A DNA stretch of 64,000 bases from Paracoccus solventivorans (GCF_900142875.1 NZ_FRCK01000001.1:372001-436000), one strand, 5' to 3'; numbered from the stretch's first letter, positions 27,382-38,318 are shown. Numbers and translations are program-made. The notes: generated by a model from the letters alone, not told the origin.

Positions 27382-28544
27382 CGTCCGGCCCGTCCCAGCA
27401 CGTCGGACAGCACGCTTTGCGGGCGCGAGCGGGTCAGCGCCAGCAGCACCCCCAGCGTGATCCCCGAGGCGATCACCGACGAGCCGCCATAGCTGACGAA
27501 GGGCAGCGTCATCCCCTTGGCCGGCAGCAGCCGCACCGCCACGCCCATGTTGATCAGCGCCTGCACGCCGAATGCGCAGGCCAGCCCCACCCCGGCGATG
27601 CGGGCAAAGGGATCGCGTTCGCCGACCAGCCGCAACAGCGAGCGCACCACGATCGCCCCGTAGAGCGCGATGATCGCCATCACCATGACAAAGCCGAACT
27701 CTTCGGCGGCGACGGCGATGATGAAATCGGTATGGGCATCGGGCAGCGACCATTTCACCGTGCCCTCACCCACGCCGACGCCGAAGAACCCGCCTTCTTG
27801 AATGGCGTTTGTGGCATAGCCGATCTGGGTGCGGGGATCGACCTCGGCCGACAGGAAGCCGTTGATGCGGCGGGCGAAATGCTCACTGTTGGCATAGGCG
27901 AACATGCCGCCGAGGCCCGCCAGCCCGATGGTGCCGGAAATCAGCACCACCGGCGCGCCGGCGACAAAGAACATCACCAGCCAGGCGAACAGCACCAGCG
28001 AGGCCTGGCCAAAGTCGGGCTGCATCGCCAAGAGCCCGATCACCACCGCGGCGACGAAAAAGGAATACAGCCGCCCCGGCGGCCCGCCCACCGCCTGCGA
28101 CGAGGCCATGAACCAGGCACACAGCGCGATGAACCCGGGCTTGAGGAACTCGGACGGCTGCACCGAGGCGAAGCCAAGGCTGAGCCAGCGCGTCGCCCCC
28201 TTGCCGAAATCGGTGCCGATGACCGGCAGCGCCAGCACCGCCAGGAACGCGCCGGCGAACAGCAACACCCCCAGCCGGCGCACCATCTGCGGCGACAGCA
28301 TGGAAATCACCAGCATCACCGCCAGCGCCACGCCGCCGAACACCGCCTGCCGGGTGACATAATAGAACGAGGGCAGGTTGTTGCGTTCCGCCAACGGCAC
28401 CGAGGCGGCGAGCCCCAGAAGCAGCCCCAGCGCGAACAGCGCCACCACGCAGCCCAGCGACCATTTGTCCACCGTGCGCCACCAGCGCGGAAGAATCGGA
28501 TCGCCCACCCGCACGGGCGTGGCGCCAAAGACCATCTCGGTCAT
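27378..28544 (-). CDS. ftsW: Septal peptidoglycan glycosyltransferase FtsW (SEDS)
   Basis: A 388-aa polytopic membrane protein with ~10 helices. SEDS signatures are seen in [20 protein letters not shown] and the late [20 protein letters not shown]. It polymerises lipid II at the septum with the FtsI transpeptidase encoded upstream in the same cluster. It overlaps murG by 4 bases; the 278-bp gap to murD holds an intergenic repeat. Confidence 0.96.
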   Translation of the reverse strand: MTEMVFGATPVRVGDPILPRWWRTVDKWSLGCVVALFALGLLLGLAASVPLAERNNLPSFYYVTRQAVFGGVALAVMLVISMLSPQMVRRLGVLLFAGAFLAVLALPVIGTDFGKGATRWLSLGFASVQPSEFLKPGFIALCAWFMASSQAVGGPPGRLYSFFVAAVVIGLLAMQPDFGQASLVLFAWLVMFFVAGAPVVLISGTIGLAGLGGMFAYANSEHFARRINGFLSAEVDPRTQIGYATNAIQEGGFFGVGVGEGTVKWSLPDAHTDFIIAVAAEEFGFVMVMAIIALYGAIVVRSLLRLVGERDPFARIAGVGLACAFGVQALINMGVAVRLLPAKGMTLPFVSYGGSSVIASGITLGVLLALTRSRPQSVLSDVLGRAGR

Positions 28545-28679
28545 GGGTTCACCGCTGTCACTGCCTCTGCTCTGCGCCCGGTTCGGCCCGGGTCTGGGCG
28601 GCAGGATAGCGCGGATGGGCGGATGGCGCTAGGAATGATTGCGTGAGGCGCTGCCGTCCTGCGCCGCGGTCTCGTAACG

Positions 28680-28815
28680 TCGCTGCCGCAGCGGGGGCCA
28701 GCCCCCGCACCCCCGGGATATTTTCACACCAAAGACGAGGCCGGCCGCCGCTTGCTCTTCGGGCGGTCCCAAATATCCCGGGGGAGGCACGAAGTGCCGG
28801 GGGCAGCGCCCCCAT
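28680..28815. repeat. Structured intergenic repeat (copy 2, ftsW-murD gap)
   Basis: The 278-bp gap between ftsW and murD contains GCGGGGGC/GCCCCCGC arms, then CCCCCGGGATATTTTCACACC and, ~75 bp on, an inverted CAAATATCCCGGGGG, followed by a CGGGGGCAGCGCCCCC hairpin. The CCGGGATATTT core is shared with copies at 24.4 and 30.3 kb. Nothing coding is seen. Confidence 0.65.
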
Positions 28816-28822
28816 TGCCGGA

Positions 28823-30244
28823 TCAGCCCGGCGTGTCTTCGCCCGTTGCCAGCGCCTGCACCAGCGCGGTGAAATGCTCGCCGCGCTTCTCGAAGTTCGG
28901 GTATTGGTCGAAGCTGGCCGAGGCGGGGGCCAGCAGCACCGTATCGCCCGGCTCGGCCTCGGCGCTGGCGCGGGCGACGGCTTCCTCCATCGTGCCGACG
29001 ACCTCGTGCGGGGTGTCGGACAATTGCAGGGCAAAATCGCGGGCCGAGTGGCCGATCAGATAGGCCTTGCGGATGCGCGGGAACAGCGGCGCGAGCGCGG
29101 CGATGCCGCCCTCTTTCCCCATGCCGCCGGCAATCCAGCGGATATTCTCGAACGCTCCCAGCGCCTTTTGCGCCGAATCGAGGTTGGTCGCCTTGGAATC
29201 GTTGACCCAGCGCACGCCGCCGATCTCGGCCACGGTCTGGCTGCGATGCGGCAGCCCGGCAAAGCTGTGGAAACCGGCCTCGATGTCGCGCGGGGCCAAC
29301 CCGACGCTGCGGCAGGCGGCCCAGGCGGCGCAGGCGTTCTGGTGGTTATGCGCCCCCGGCAGGCCAGTGATGGCGCGCAGGTCGACCGAGGCGATCTGCC
29401 GCCCCTTGCGCCATTCCGCCAGGAACCCCTTGCGGGAAGAGACCGACCAGCCGAACCCATCCAGCTTCTGCTCGACCGAGATACGGATCACCCGGTCGTC
29501 CTGCGGCGACTGCCCCATCTGGTTGGCCAGATAGCGGCCCTCGTCCTCGTCCACGCCGATGATGCAGCGGTCGGGGCCGCCCTCGGCGAACAGTCGGCGC
29601 TTGGCGGCGAAATAGCCGCCCATGCCGGAATGGCGGTCCATGTGGTCGGGCGACAGGTTGGTGAACACGGCCACGTCCGGGGTCAGCGCCCGGGCAAGAT
29701 CGGTCTGGTACGAGGACAACTCCAACACCAGCACCTCGGCATCGACGGGCGGGTCCAGCGCCAGCACCCCGGTGCCGATATTGCCGCCCATCTGGGTCGG
29801 ACGGCCCGATTCGCGCAGGATGTGGTGGATCAGCGCCGTGGTGGTGGATTTCCCGTTCGAGCCGGTGACGCAGATCACCCGCGGGGGCGTGTCGAACGCC
29901 GCCCAGTCGGCCGCGCCGAAGCTGCGGAAGAACAGGCCGATGTCGTTGTCGACCGGCACCCCGCGGCGCAGCGCCTGCGCGATCGCTGGATGCGGCTGCG
30001 GATAAAGATGCGGGATCCCGGGCGAGGTGATCAGCGCATCCACCGGATCGCGCCAGCCCGCGTCGCGGGTCAGGTCGGCCAGCGCCAGCCCCTGGGCCTC
30101 GGCCTGGGCGCGGGTCTCGGCGCTGTCGTCCCAGGCGATGACGCGGGCGCCGCCGTCGCGCAGTGCCGCCGCGGTGGCCCGCCCCGAACGGCCGAGGCCG
30201 AGAACGGCGATGGTCTGGTTGGCAACGCCCTGGACGGGGATCAT
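28823..30244 (-). CDS. murD: UDP-N-acetylmuramoyl-L-alanine--D-glutamate ligase
   Basis: A 473-aa Mur ligase adding D-Glu. Motifs: [23 protein letters not shown] loop [30 protein letters not shown] and [16 protein letters not shown]. The N-terminal ATG at 30244 gives the usual length. Intergenic repeats separate it from both mraY and ftsW. Confidence 0.96.
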   Translation of the reverse strand: MIPVQGVANQTIAVLGLGRSGRATAAALRDGGARVIAWDDSAETRAQAEAQGLALADLTRDAGWRDPVDALITSPGIPHLYPQPHPAIAQALRRGVPVDNDIGLFFRSFGAADWAAFDTPPRVICVTGSNGKSTTTALIHHILRESGRPTQMGGNIGTGVLALDPPVDAEVLVLELSSYQTDLARALTPDVAVFTNLSPDHMDRHSGMGGYFAAKRRLFAEGGPDRCIIGVDEDEGRYLANQMGQSPQDDRVIRISVEQKLDGFGWSVSSRKGFLAEWRKGRQIASVDLRAITGLPGAHNHQNACAAWAACRSVGLAPRDIEAGFHSFAGLPHRSQTVAEIGGVRWVNDSKATNLDSAQKALGAFENIRWIAGGMGKEGGIAALAPLFPRIRKAYLIGHSARDFALQLSDTPHEVVGTMEEAVARASAEAEPGDTVLLAPASASFDQYPNFEKRGEHFTALVQALATGEDTPG

Positions 30245-30264
30245 CGGTTGGGTCCTTGCGGGTT

Positions 30265-30376
30265 GGGATGGACCGGGGGCCAGCCCCGGGCCACTACCGT
30301 GGCCTTGTTCGCTGAAAACAATCCACTGGATTGTTTTTCGGGCGCTCGCAAGCCCGGGATATTTGAGGACAGAAGA
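30265..30376. repeat. Structured intergenic repeat (copy 3, murD-mraY gap)
   Basis: The phrase CCGTGGCCTT..TCGCTGAAAAC at 30298 matches copy 1, but the following hairpin reads AACAATCC-ACT-GGATTGTT where copy 1 has GGTCC-ATC-GGACC: both arms changed together. A GGGC..GCCC hairpin and CCCGGGATATTTGAGGACAGA follow. The paired changes argue that RNA or DNA structure is conserved. Confidence 0.7.
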
Positions 30377-31456
30377 TCAGCGCAGCTTCAGCGTACTCAG
30401 CCCGATCAGCGCCAGGATCACCGCAATGATCCAGAAGCGGATGACGATCTGCGGCTCGGCCCAGCCCTTTTTCTCGAAATGGTGGTGGATCGGGGCCATC
30501 AGGAACACGCGGCGGCCGGTGCGCTTGAAATAGGCGACCTGGATGATCACCGACAGCGCCTCGACCACGAACAGCCCGCCGACGATGGCCAGCACGATTT
30601 CATGCTTGATGCAGACCGCGATGGCGCCCAGCGCGCCGCCCAGCGCCAGGCTGCCGGTGTCGCCCATGAACACCGCCGCGGGGGGGGCGTTGTACCACAG
30701 GAACCCCAGCCCGCCGCCGATCAGCGCGGCGACGAAGACCGCGATCTCGCCCGTGCCGGGGACGAAATGCACGCCCAGGTAGTTGGCGAAATTGGCGTGG
30801 CCGACCAGATAGGCGATGATGCCGAAGGTTGCAGCGGCAACCATAACCGGGCCGATGGCCAGCCCGTCCAGCCCGTCGGTCAGGTTCACCGCATTGGCGG
30901 CGCCGACGATGACGATCATCGCGAAGGGGACATAGAAGATCCCAAGGTTGATCAGCACGTTCTTGAGGAACGGCAGCGCCAGCTGCCCCGACAGCGCCGG
31001 CGTCTGCAGCCACATCACCGCCAGCCCCGCCAGCGCGCCGACCAGCAGCCCCAGCCCCATGCGGATGCGTCCCGACACGCCGTCGTGGTGGTGCTTGGTC
31101 ACCTTGGCGAAGTCGTCGGCAAAGCCGATGGCGGCGAATGCCGCCGTCACCAGTAGCACGATCCAGACATAGGCATTGTCCAGCCGCGCCCAGAGCAGGG
31201 TCGAGATGAACAGCGCCGACAGGATCAGGATGCCGCCCATGGTCGGCGTGCCCGCCTTGGCGAAATGGTCGGGACCGATCTCGCGCAGCGGCTGGCCCTT
31301 TTTCTGCTTGACCCGCAGCCAGTCGATGATCGGCCGCCCGAAGACGAAGCCGAACAGCAGCGCGGTAAAGAACGCCGCCCCCGATCGGAAGGTGATATAG
31401 CGAAACAGGTTGAACAGGCCGCCATCGTCGGACAGGTCCGCCAGCCAATACAGCAT
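30377..31456 (-). CDS. mraY: Phospho-N-acetylmuramoyl-pentapeptide transferase MraY
   Basis: A 359-aa, ten-helix membrane enzyme making lipid I on undecaprenyl phosphate. Signatures: [13 protein letters not shown], the DDFAKV aspartate pair ([15 protein letters not shown]), [16 protein letters not shown] and the C-terminal [13 protein letters not shown]. It lies 5 bases after murF. Confidence 0.97.
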   Translation of the reverse strand: MLYWLADLSDDGGLFNLFRYITFRSGAAFFTALLFGFVFGRPIIDWLRVKQKKGQPLREIGPDHFAKAGTPTMGGILILSALFISTLLWARLDNAYVWIVLLVTAAFAAIGFADDFAKVTKHHHDGVSGRIRMGLGLLVGALAGLAVMWLQTPALSGQLALPFLKNVLINLGIFYVPFAMIVIVGAANAVNLTDGLDGLAIGPVMVAAATFGIIAYLVGHANFANYLGVHFVPGTGEIAVFVAALIGGGLGFLWYNAPPAAVFMGDTGSLALGGALGAIAVCIKHEIVLAIVGGLFVVEALSVIIQVAYFKRTGRRVFLMAPIHHHFEKKGWAEPQIVIRFWIIAVILALIGLSTLKLR

Positions 31457-31461
31457 GATTT

Positions 31462-32844
31462 TCAGCCCTCGTTACTTGTTGGCGGCGTCTGGCGCGCCTT
31501 GCGGATCGCGTCAACCACGCTGGCGACGCGCGAGCCCTTGGAGCCTTTCACGAACACGACATCGCCGTCCTGCACCAGCTCGGCCGCGCGGGCGCAAAGC
31601 TCGGCGGCATCCTCGGCCCAGAGCCCGCGGCGGGTTTCCGGCAGCGCCTCGAACAGATGGCGCATCCTCGGGCCGCAGGCGTGGACCAGCGCAACCTGTT
31701 GCATCTGCGGGAAATCCGCGACGGCGCGGTGCAGGGCGAACTCGTCCTCGCCCAGTTCCAGCATGTCGCCAAGGATCGCGACCCGCCGGCCCGCGGGCAT
31801 TGCGGCCAGCGTCGCCAGCCCGGCGGCAAGGCTGGTCGGGTTGGCGTTATAGCTGTCGTCGATCAGCGTGATCCCGCCGATCTGTTCGACCCCACCGCGG
31901 CCCTTGTAGGGGCGCCAATCGGACAGGCCGCGCGCCGCGGCCGCGGGATCGGCCCCCAGCGCCGCGACGGCTGCCAGCACGCCGACCGCGTTGCCGGTGA
32001 AATGCGCGCCGGTGGTGGCGAGGGTGAAATCGACCGCCCTGCCCCCGATCTGCGCGCGGACGCTGGTCCTTCCGTCCGCGACCTGCGCCGACAGGGTTTG
32101 CGCCTCGGCATCAGCGCCGAAGCGGGTGACGGCGGCACCGGCCGCCTGCGCGGCGGCGAGCAGGATCGGGGTGACGTCCAGCCCCTGCGGGATGATGGCG
32201 TGGCCGCCGGACTCCAGCCCCTCGAAAATCGAGGCCTTCTCGGCGGCGATGCCGTCAAGCGAGCCGAAGGCCTCCATATGCGCGGGGGCGACGGTGGTGA
32301 TCATGGCGACATGCGGGCGGGCCATGCGCGACAGCGGCGCGATCTCGCCGGGGTGGTTCATGCCAAGTTCAAGGATGGCGAAATCGGTGTCCGCGGGCAT
32401 CCGCGCCAGGGTCAGCGGCACGCCCCAGTGGTTGTTCAGGCTGGCCTCGGCCGCGTGCACCCGGCCCAAGGGCGCCAGCGCCGCGGCGGCCATGTCCTTG
32501 GTCGAGGTCTTGCCGACCGAGCCGGTGATCGCCAGCACCCGCGCGCGGGTCCGGGCGCGGGCGGCGCGGCCCAACGCTTCCAGCGCCGGCACCACGTCCG
32601 GCACCAGCAGCAGCGGCGCATCGGGGGGAACGCCCTCGGGGATGCGGCTGACCAACGCGGCGGCAGCGCCTTTTTCCAGCGCCTGCGCCACGAAATCATG
32701 GCCGTCGCGCGCGTCCTTCAGCGCCACGAACAGATCGCCCGGCCGCAGGGTGCGGGTGTCGATGGAGATGCCCTCGGCCGCCCAGTCGGCGGTCGCGCGC
32801 CCGCCGGTGGCCGTGGCGGCGTCCTGCGCGGTCCACAGCGTCAT
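31462..32844 (-). CDS. murF: UDP-MurNAc-tripeptide--D-Ala-D-Ala ligase
   Basis: A 460-aa Mur ligase completing the pentapeptide. The N-terminal region ([20 protein letters not shown]) and ATP loop [15 protein letters not shown] are diagnostic, with [17 protein letters not shown] and [17 protein letters not shown]. The ATG overlaps the murE stop by 4 bases. Confidence 0.97.
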   Translation of the reverse strand: MTLWTAQDAATATGGRATADWAAEGISIDTRTLRPGDLFVALKDARDGHDFVAQALEKGAAAALVSRIPEGVPPDAPLLLVPDVVPALEALGRAARARTRARVLAITGSVGKTSTKDMAAAALAPLGRVHAAEASLNNHWGVPLTLARMPADTDFAILELGMNHPGEIAPLSRMARPHVAMITTVAPAHMEAFGSLDGIAAEKASIFEGLESGGHAIIPQGLDVTPILLAAAQAAGAAVTRFGADAEAQTLSAQVADGRTSVRAQIGGRAVDFTLATTGAHFTGNAVGVLAAVAALGADPAAAARGLSDWRPYKGRGGVEQIGGITLIDDSYNANPTSLAAGLATLAAMPAGRRVAILGDMLELGEDEFALHRAVADFPQMQQVALVHACGPRMRHLFEALPETRRGLWAEDAAELCARAAELVQDGDVVFVKGSKGSRVASVVDAIRKARQTPPTSNEG

Positions 32845-34328
32845 ATCATGCCATCCAGCGCGGCCACGGCCACCGAGGCCTGTTCCGCATCGTCAAAGGG
32901 AAACACGTCCGAGCCGATGATCTGCCCGGTTTCATGGCCCTTGCCGGCGATCAGCAGCGCATCGCCCGGCTCCAGCACGTCGACGGCGCGCAGGATCGCC
33001 TCGGCCCGGTCGCCGACCTCGGTCGCCTCGGGGCCGGCGCCTTCTAGCACCGCGGCGCGGATGGCGGCGGGATCCTCGGTCCTTGGGTTGTCGTCGGTGA
33101 CATAGACCACATCGGCGTATTCGCGCGCGGCGGCGCCCATCAGCGGGCGCTTGGCGCGGTCGCGGTCGCCGCCGGCGCCGATCACCGCGACGATGCGGCC
33201 CATCACATGTGGGCGCAGCGATTGCAGCGCCGCGATCACCGCGCCGGGCTTGTGGGCGTAGTCGACGAACACCGCGGCGCCGTTGGCGCGGCGGGCGGCC
33301 AGCTGCATCCGGCCGCGCACGGTTTCCAGCCCCGGCAGCGCCGCAAAGACGCGATCCGGGTCGGCGCCGGTCGCCATGCACAGCCCGGCGGCACAGAGCA
33401 CGTTTTCCGCCTGGAAGCCGCCGATCAGCTCCAGCCGGACCAGATGCGTACGGCCGTGGGCGGAAAACCGCAGCTCTTGCCCGGTGGCGTCGTAGCGCTG
33501 GCCGAGGATGCGCAGGTCGCAGCCCTCGCCGCGGCCGTAGGTAGTCACCGCCAGCCCGCGGGCCCGCGCGATCCCCGCCGCCTGCCGGCCGCGCTCGTCA
33601 TCGGTGCAGATCACCGCCGCGGCGCCGGGTTCGAGGATATGGTCGAACAGCAGCGCCTTGGCAGCGAAATAGCTGTCGAAATCCTGATGATAATCCAGAT
33701 GGTCCTGGCTGAAGTTGGTGAACGCGCCCGCCGCCACCCGCACCCCGTCCAGCCGCCGCTGGTCGAGCCCGTGGCTGGACGCCTCCATCGCGGCATGGGT
33801 GACGCCGGCGGAAGCGGCCTCGGACAGCACCCGGTGCAGGGTGATCGGCTCGGGCGTGGTATGGGCCAGACGCGCGGAATAATCGCCCTCGACCCCCATG
33901 GTGCCCAGGCTGATCGCGCGCAGCCCCAGCGCCTGCCAGATCTGGCGGGTGAAGTTGGTGACCGAGGTCTTGCCCGAGGTTCCCGTCACCGCCACCACGG
34001 TCTCGGGCTGCGCCTCGAACCACAGCGCCGCGGCCCCGGCCAGCGCCGCGCGCGGGTCCTCCGCCACCACCAGCGCCGCCGGGCTGTCCGCAAGCACGTC
34101 CGCCGCCATTGCCGCGCCCTGCCGGTCGGTCAGCACCGCCGCCGCGCCCTGGCGCAGCGCATAGCGGATGAATTCGGCCCCGTGGACGGCCGAGCCGGGC
34201 AGCGCCGCGAACAGATATCCGTCGCGCACCTGCCGCGAATCGACGGCAAGGCCGGTGATCTGCGGGTCGCGCCCGTCCGCTGCCCTCAGCCCCAGCAGGG
34301 ACAGTTTCTTTCCGGTTTTATCCGCCAT
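32841..34328 (-). CDS. murE: UDP-MurNAc-dipeptide--meso-diaminopimelate ligase
   Basis: A 495-aa Mur ligase. The ATP loop is VTGTSGKTSVTNFTRQ. The DNPRTEDP motif marks the meso-diaminopimelate-specific type rather than lysine. GAFTNFSQDHLDYHQDF and YAHKPGAVIAALQSLR are also present. The ATG at 34328 is used; a TTG one codon earlier is less likely. It follows ftsI by 12 bases. Confidence 0.96.
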   Translation of the reverse strand: MADKTGKKLSLLGLRAADGRDPQITGLAVDSRQVRDGYLFAALPGSAVHGAEFIRYALRQGAAAVLTDRQGAAMAADVLADSPAALVVAEDPRAALAGAAALWFEAQPETVVAVTGTSGKTSVTNFTRQIWQALGLRAISLGTMGVEGDYSARLAHTTPEPITLHRVLSEAASAGVTHAAMEASSHGLDQRRLDGVRVAAGAFTNFSQDHLDYHQDFDSYFAAKALLFDHILEPGAAAVICTDDERGRQAAGIARARGLAVTTYGRGEGCDLRILGQRYDATGQELRFSAHGRTHLVRLELIGGFQAENVLCAAGLCMATGADPDRVFAALPGLETVRGRMQLAARRANGAAVFVDYAHKPGAVIAALQSLRPHVMGRIVAVIGAGGDRDRAKRPLMGAAAREYADVVYVTDDNPRTEDPAAIRAAVLEGAGPEATEVGDRAEAILRAVDVLEPGDALLIAGKGHETGQIIGSDVFPFDDAEQASVAVAALDGMI

Positions 34329-34340
34329 CAACCCTTGTCC

Positions 34341-36143
34341 TTATCTTGCCGAAATCCTTACGGCATCGGCCGGACGAGGTTCAATGACGGGCAGTTTCAC
34401 GTCATCGGGACGCAGCCCCAGCATCGGCGACAGCCGCTCGACCAGCGCGGCGGCGACCGGGGCGGCGGTGGCGCCGGCGGTGCGCAGCTCGCCCCCGCCC
34501 GCGACCGAGACCTTGGGTTCGTCCAGCGTCACCACCAGCACATAGACCGGCCGGTCCGCAGGATAGATCGCCGCAAAGGTCGAGACGTTGCGGTTCTTGT
34601 AATAGCCGCCGCCGGGGCGGGGCTTGTCGGCGGTACCGGTCTTGCCGCCGACCTGATAACCGGGAACCTCGGCCTGACGCGCGGTGCCCTTGGTCACCAC
34701 ATAGCGCAGCAGGTCGCGCGCGGCGGCGGCGGCGCGCGGCGACAGCACCTGTTCGCCCTGCACCGGTTCCTTGCGGTGGACCAGCGTCGGGCGCACCCGG
34801 CGGCCGTCGTTGGCGATGGTGGCATAGGCCGCGGCCAGGTGCAGGGGGCTGGCCGCCAGCCCGTGGCCAAAGGACACCGTGGCCGCGGTCACCGCCGGCC
34901 AGCGCCGCGGCACGATGGGCTTGCCGGTCGGCGCCTCGGTCATCTCGATCGGGGTCGGCTCGAAGAACCCCAGCTCCTTGAGGAACTGCTGCTGGCGTTC
35001 CGGCCCCAGCATCTGCGCGATCCGCACCGTGGCGACGTTCGAGGATTTGCCGATCACGTCCTTGACCGACAGGTCGCGGCCATAGTTGTGGAAATCATGG
35101 ATCAGGTATTTCCCGATCTTCATCGGAGAGCTGGCGTTGATCATCGTGTTGACGTTGATCAGCCCCTCGTCGATGGCCTGCGCCACCGGGAAGATCTTGA
35201 AGGTCGAGCCGAGCTCATACTGCCCCTGCACCGCGCGGTTGAACAGCGGGCTGTCCGAGGGATCGCCCTTGAGCAGGGGCTTGGGCCGGTCGTTGGGATC
35301 GAAATCGGGCAGGCTGGCCATGGCCACGATCTCGCCCGAGGCCACCTCCATGAGGATGCCGGTGGCGCCCTTGGCGTTCATCACCTTCATGCCGTTGGCC
35401 AGCACCTCCTCCATCGCGGCCTGCGCGGTCAGGTCGATGGAGAGTTGCAGCGGCGCGCCCGCATTGGCCGGGTCGCGCAGCCAGCCGTCAAAGGCTTTCT
35501 CGACCCCGGCCATGCCCAGCACCTCGGCGGAACTCACGCCCTCGGCCCCGAATTGCGAACCGCCGAGGATGTGGCTGGCCAGGTTGCCGTTGGGATAAAG
35601 CCGCATCTCGCGCGGGCCGAACACCAGTCCGGGCTCGCCGATGTCGTGGACGGCCTGCATCTGTTCGGGCGAAAGCTTCTTCTTGATCCAGACGAACTTG
35701 CGCTCTCCGGTCAGGTCGCGCTTCAGCCGTTCGGCGTCGAGGTCGGGAAAGATCTTCGCCAGCTTCGCCGCCGCGGTGGCGGGGTCCACCAGATCCTGCG
35801 GATGCGCGTAAAGCGCATGGGTGGACAGGTTCGTCGCCAGCACCCGCCCGCGCCGGTCCACGATGTCGGCCCGCTGCGAGATGATCTGCGCGCCCGAGGC
35901 ATGGGTGCGCGGCTCGCTGGGCTGGCTGGACGCCAGCGTCCCCATCCGCAGCCCCACCGTGCCAAAGGCCAGCATGAAGCCCAGCACCATCCACTTGATC
36001 CGCCCCTCGGCCCGGCGGCGGGCGCGGTCCTGGATTTCGGCGTGGCGACGGGCGCGCAGCTCGGCCTCGATCTCGTCGGGGTCCTGACCGGCCTGTCGGG
36101 CGCTGAGGATGCGGGCCAGCGGGCGCAAGGGGGTGCGGATCAT
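34341..36143 (-). CDS. ftsI: Septal transpeptidase FtsI (PBP3)
   Basis: A 600-aa class B penicillin-binding protein cross-linking septal peptidoglycan. Order: cytoplasmic tail of ~50 residues, one membrane helix (IKWMVLGFMLAFGTVGLRM), a pedestal domain, then the transpeptidase. The active-site Ser313 and Lys316 lie in ELGSTFKIF, with SSN in GKSSNVATVRIA and KTG in GGKTGTAD. The ATG at 36143 has GGAG nine bases upstream, while the alternative GTG at 36152 abuts that site. Confidence 0.97.
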   Translation of the reverse strand: MIRTPLRPLARILSARQAGQDPDEIEAELRARRHAEIQDRARRRAEGRIKWMVLGFMLAFGTVGLRMGTLASSQPSEPRTHASGAQIISQRADIVDRRGRVLATNLSTHALYAHPQDLVDPATAAAKLAKIFPDLDAERLKRDLTGERKFVWIKKKLSPEQMQAVHDIGEPGLVFGPREMRLYPNGNLASHILGGSQFGAEGVSSAEVLGMAGVEKAFDGWLRDPANAGAPLQLSIDLTAQAAMEEVLANGMKVMNAKGATGILMEVASGEIVAMASLPDFDPNDRPKPLLKGDPSDSPLFNRAVQGQYELGSTFKIFPVAQAIDEGLINVNTMINASSPMKIGKYLIHDFHNYGRDLSVKDVIGKSSNVATVRIAQMLGPERQQQFLKELGFFEPTPIEMTEAPTGKPIVPRRWPAVTAATVSFGHGLAASPLHLAAAYATIANDGRRVRPTLVHRKEPVQGEQVLSPRAAAAARDLLRYVVTKGTARQAEVPGYQVGGKTGTADKPRPGGGYYKNRNVSTFAAIYPADRPVYVLVVTLDEPKVSVAGGGELRTAGATAAPVAAALVERLSPMLGLRPDDVKLPVIEPRPADAVRISAR

Positions 36144-36148
36144 GGCAA

Positions 36149-36571
36149 TCACTCCTGCGGGGAACGGTCAGCGACAGAGGGGACGGCAAAGCCGGGGCGG
36201 AACGGGCGCGGCGGCGGCGCGCCGTGGTTGTTGGACGGCAGGGGCGCCACCCAGTCGTCGTCCTCGGGCGGGGCAGGCAGGTCGGGCGGCGGATAGTCGA
36301 TGTTGCGCGGGCCACCGAACTGGTTCGACTGCACCGGCGCCAGCCGCAGCCGCTCGAAGTTCATGTCGACCAGCTGGCGCAGCCGCTCGGGGCGGTTGAG
36401 ATAGGCCCATTCCGCCCGCAGCACGCCCAGCGTCTCGCGCAGCCCGGCGATCTCGCGCTGGACGGACTGCATCTGGTCGACCTGCGCCTGGGTGCGGTAG
36501 TTTTCGCGATAGGCCCAGAACGCCAGCGCCATCACCACCAGCGCCGCGGCAAGGTAAAGCAGCGGCCGCAT
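36149..36571 (-). CDS. ftsL: Cell division protein FtsL
   Basis: A 140-aa bitopic protein: one N-terminal membrane helix (PLLYLAAALVVMALAFWAY), a leucine-zipper-like coiled coil (VQREIAGLRETLGVLRAEWA, then LNRPERLRQLVDMNFERLRL) and a Pro/Asp-rich C-terminal tail. It joins FtsB and FtsQ in activating FtsW/FtsI. The ATG overlaps the rsmH stop (TGATG), and the stop lies 5 bases before the ftsI start. Confidence 0.9.
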   Translation of the reverse strand: MRPLLYLAAALVVMALAFWAYRENYRTQAQVDQMQSVQREIAGLRETLGVLRAEWAYLNRPERLRQLVDMNFERLRLAPVQSNQFGGPRNIDYPPPDLPAPPEDDDWVAPLPSNNHGAPPPRPFRPGFAVPSVADRSPQE

Positions 36572-37533
36572 CACACACCCCCGGGCAGCCGCGGCAGCCC
36601 CAGACGCGCCGGATCGGCGCGGCCGGCGGGGGCGTCGGTGCGCACGGCGACGCGCAGAAAGGCGGAACGCGCGCGGGGGTTCGCCGCCAGCTCGGCCGCA
36701 TCGGCGCCGATGGCGCGGCGGAACGGCAAGGTGAAGGCGGGCGGGTCCAGCTGCGCCACCGGCGCATGGCGGCTGCCGCCGCCGGCGGCATTGGCGCGCG
36801 CCTGCATGAAGCGCTTGACCACGCGATCTTCCAGCGAATGAAAGCTGACCACCGCCAGATGCCCGCCGGGCTTCAACGCCCGCTCGGCTGCCTCGAGCCC
36901 CGCCAGCAGCTGGCCGAATTCGTCGTTCACCCAGATGCGGATCGCCTGAAAGCTGCGGGTGGCGGGGTGGCTTTGCCCCGGTTTCGGGCGCGGCAGGCAG
37001 GATTGCACCACCTCGGCCAGCTGCGCGGTGGTTGCCAGCGGCCGCGCGGCGACGATGGCGCGGGCGATGCGGCGGGCGGCGCGTTCCTCGCCATAATAAT
37101 GCAGCACATCGGCGATGCGCGATTCGTCCGCGGTGTTCAGCAGGTCGGCGGCCGAGGGCCCCGCCTGCCCCATGCGCATGTCCAGCGGCCCGTCGCGCAG
37201 AAAGGAAAACCCGCGCTCCGGCTGGTCGAGCTGCATCGAGCTGACGCCAAGGTCCAGCACCACCCCGTCCACCGGCTCCCCGGCCAGCACGTCCAGTTCC
37301 GAAAACGTGCCCTGCACCAGCCGCAGCCGGTCGCCGTAGTCCCCGGCCCACTCGGCCGCCATCGCGAACACCGCCGGGTCGCGGTCGATGCCGATCACAA
37401 GCTCGGCGCCCGCCGCCAGCAGCCCGCGCGCATAGCCGCCCGCGCCGAAGGTGCCGTCCACCCACGTGCCGCGGACGGGGGCAACCGCCGCCAGCAGCGG
37501 GTCCAGCAGCACGGGAACATGCGGGGCGTCCAT
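36571..37533 (-). CDS. rsmH: 16S rRNA (cytosine-1402-N4) methyltransferase RsmH
   Basis: A 320-aa SAM-dependent methyltransferase (MraW). Motifs: [16 protein letters not shown]-binding [38 protein letters not shown] and the late [17 protein letters not shown]. It modifies the ribosomal P site. The start codon overlaps the mraZ stop by one base. Confidence 0.97.
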   Translation of the reverse strand: MDAPHVPVLLDPLLAAVAPVRGTWVDGTFGAGGYARGLLAAGAELVIGIDRDPAVFAMAAEWAGDYGDRLRLVQGTFSELDVLAGEPVDGVVLDLGVSSMQLDQPERGFSFLRDGPLDMRMGQAGPSAADLLNTADESRIADVLHYYGEERAARRIARAIVAARPLATTAQLAEVVQSCLPRPKPGQSHPATRSFQAIRIWVNDEFGQLLAGLEAAERALKPGGHLAVVSFHSLEDRVVKRFMQARANAAGGGSRHAPVAQLDPPAFTLPFRRAIGADAAELAANPRARSAFLRVAVRTDAPAGRADPARLGLPRLPGGV

Positions 37534-38039
37534 CAGCTTTCGGCCGCCGGCGCGGGCGGCAGCAGCGACAGCGGGTCGGCGCCGGGTTCCAGCGCTGGCA
37601 TGTCGGCCTGGATGGCGGCCAGGTCGGCCTCGTGCGTCTCGGGGGTCGAGACCTTCAGGTAATCGCCCTGCGCCATGAAGAACACGCGATCTTCCAGCCC
37701 GATCTTTTCGCGCAGCCGCTGCGGCAGCACCAGCCGGCCGTCGGCGTCGATCTCGGCCTCTTCCGACAGGCCGTTCATCAGGGTTTCCAGATAGCTGCGC
37801 TCGGCCGAGCCGCGGGGCATCCGGCTGATGCCCTCGTCGATCTCGTCGATGGCTTCCATGGTGTAAAGCCGCAGATGCGTCCAGTCGGCGAAACCGTAGA
37901 CGACCACCAGCTGGGCGCGGTTGCGGCTTTGGAAATCGGGATCGGCGGATTCGAAGACGCGGCGAAACCGGGCGGGGATCGAGACGCGCCCCTTGGCGTC
38001 GACCTTGACCTCTTCCGAGCCTCTGAACCTGCGTGCCAA
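37533..38039 (-). CDS. mraZ: Division/cell-wall cluster repressor MraZ
   Basis: A ~168-aa protein with two AbrB-like halves ([20 protein letters not shown] and [20 protein letters not shown]). MraZ represses its own dcw promoter by binding repeated TGGG-type boxes. The TTG at 38039 is preferred: it has GGAAGG about 8 bases upstream and begins close to the RFRG start of relatives. An ATG at 38063 is directly abutted by GGGGA, too close to act as its ribosome site. First gene of the ~20-kb minus-strand run, preceded by a long structured leader. Confidence 0.93.
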   Translation of the reverse strand: MARRFRGSEEVKVDAKGRVSIPARFRRVFESADPDFQSRNRAQLVVVYGFADWTHLRLYTMEAIDEIDEGISRMPRGSAERSYLETLMNGLSEEAEIDADGRLVLPQRLREKIGLEDRVFFMAQGDYLKVSTPETHEADLAAIQADMPALEPGADPLSLLPPAPAAES

Positions 38040-38081
38040 GCCCGCCACCTTCCCACTGTCCATTCCCCGAAAACGGGCCCC

Positions 38082-38128
38082 GGAAACGGGAAAGGGCGGA
38101 TCGGGCTGCTGCCACTGCCCGATCCGCC
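38082..38128 (-). terminator. Strong intrinsic terminator inside the mraZ leader
   Basis: A perfect 12-bp stem is formed by 38095-38106 and 38117-38128 (GGCGGATCGGGC on one arm) with a 10-nt loop. On the minus strand it is followed by CTTTCCCGTTT. It sits ~45 bases before the mraZ start, so transcription into the division cluster must read through it. Confidence 0.8.
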
Positions 38129-38310
38129 GCCCTCGTCCCATCACTGGGCCCCGAAGTTTCGGGGGATCGCCCGGTCCGCCGCGCCACCTTTGGGGGAAGG
38201 TGCTGCTCGCACGGCGGCCGAGTCGTTTTTGCGGATGGCGGGAGCCTGTATGAAGCCTGCCTCTGGCTGGGGTCTTGTCGCCCCTTCACTGCCCGTCTTC
38301 CGTAGGGACA
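38082..38310 (-). ncRNA. UpsM-like sRNA / extended 5' leader of the dcw cluster
   Basis: Between the MraZ-box repeats and mraZ lies a ~270-base non-coding leader. It contains a CCCCGAA/TTCGGGG hairpin (about 38150-38166) and ends in a 12-bp perfect hairpin followed by CTTTCCCGTTT. In Rhodobacter sphaeroides the dcw cluster has an extended leader that is partly terminated to give the sRNA UpsM. Position, length and terminator here match that plan; homology of sequence was not tested and the 5' end is a guess. Confidence 0.55.
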
Positions 38311-38318
38311 GGGATGCC

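Noticed and set aside
38082-38310. RNase P RNA in the mraZ leader
   Set aside because: The conserved RNase P core (GAGGAAAGTCC-type sequence) is not present; an UpsM-like leader fits better.
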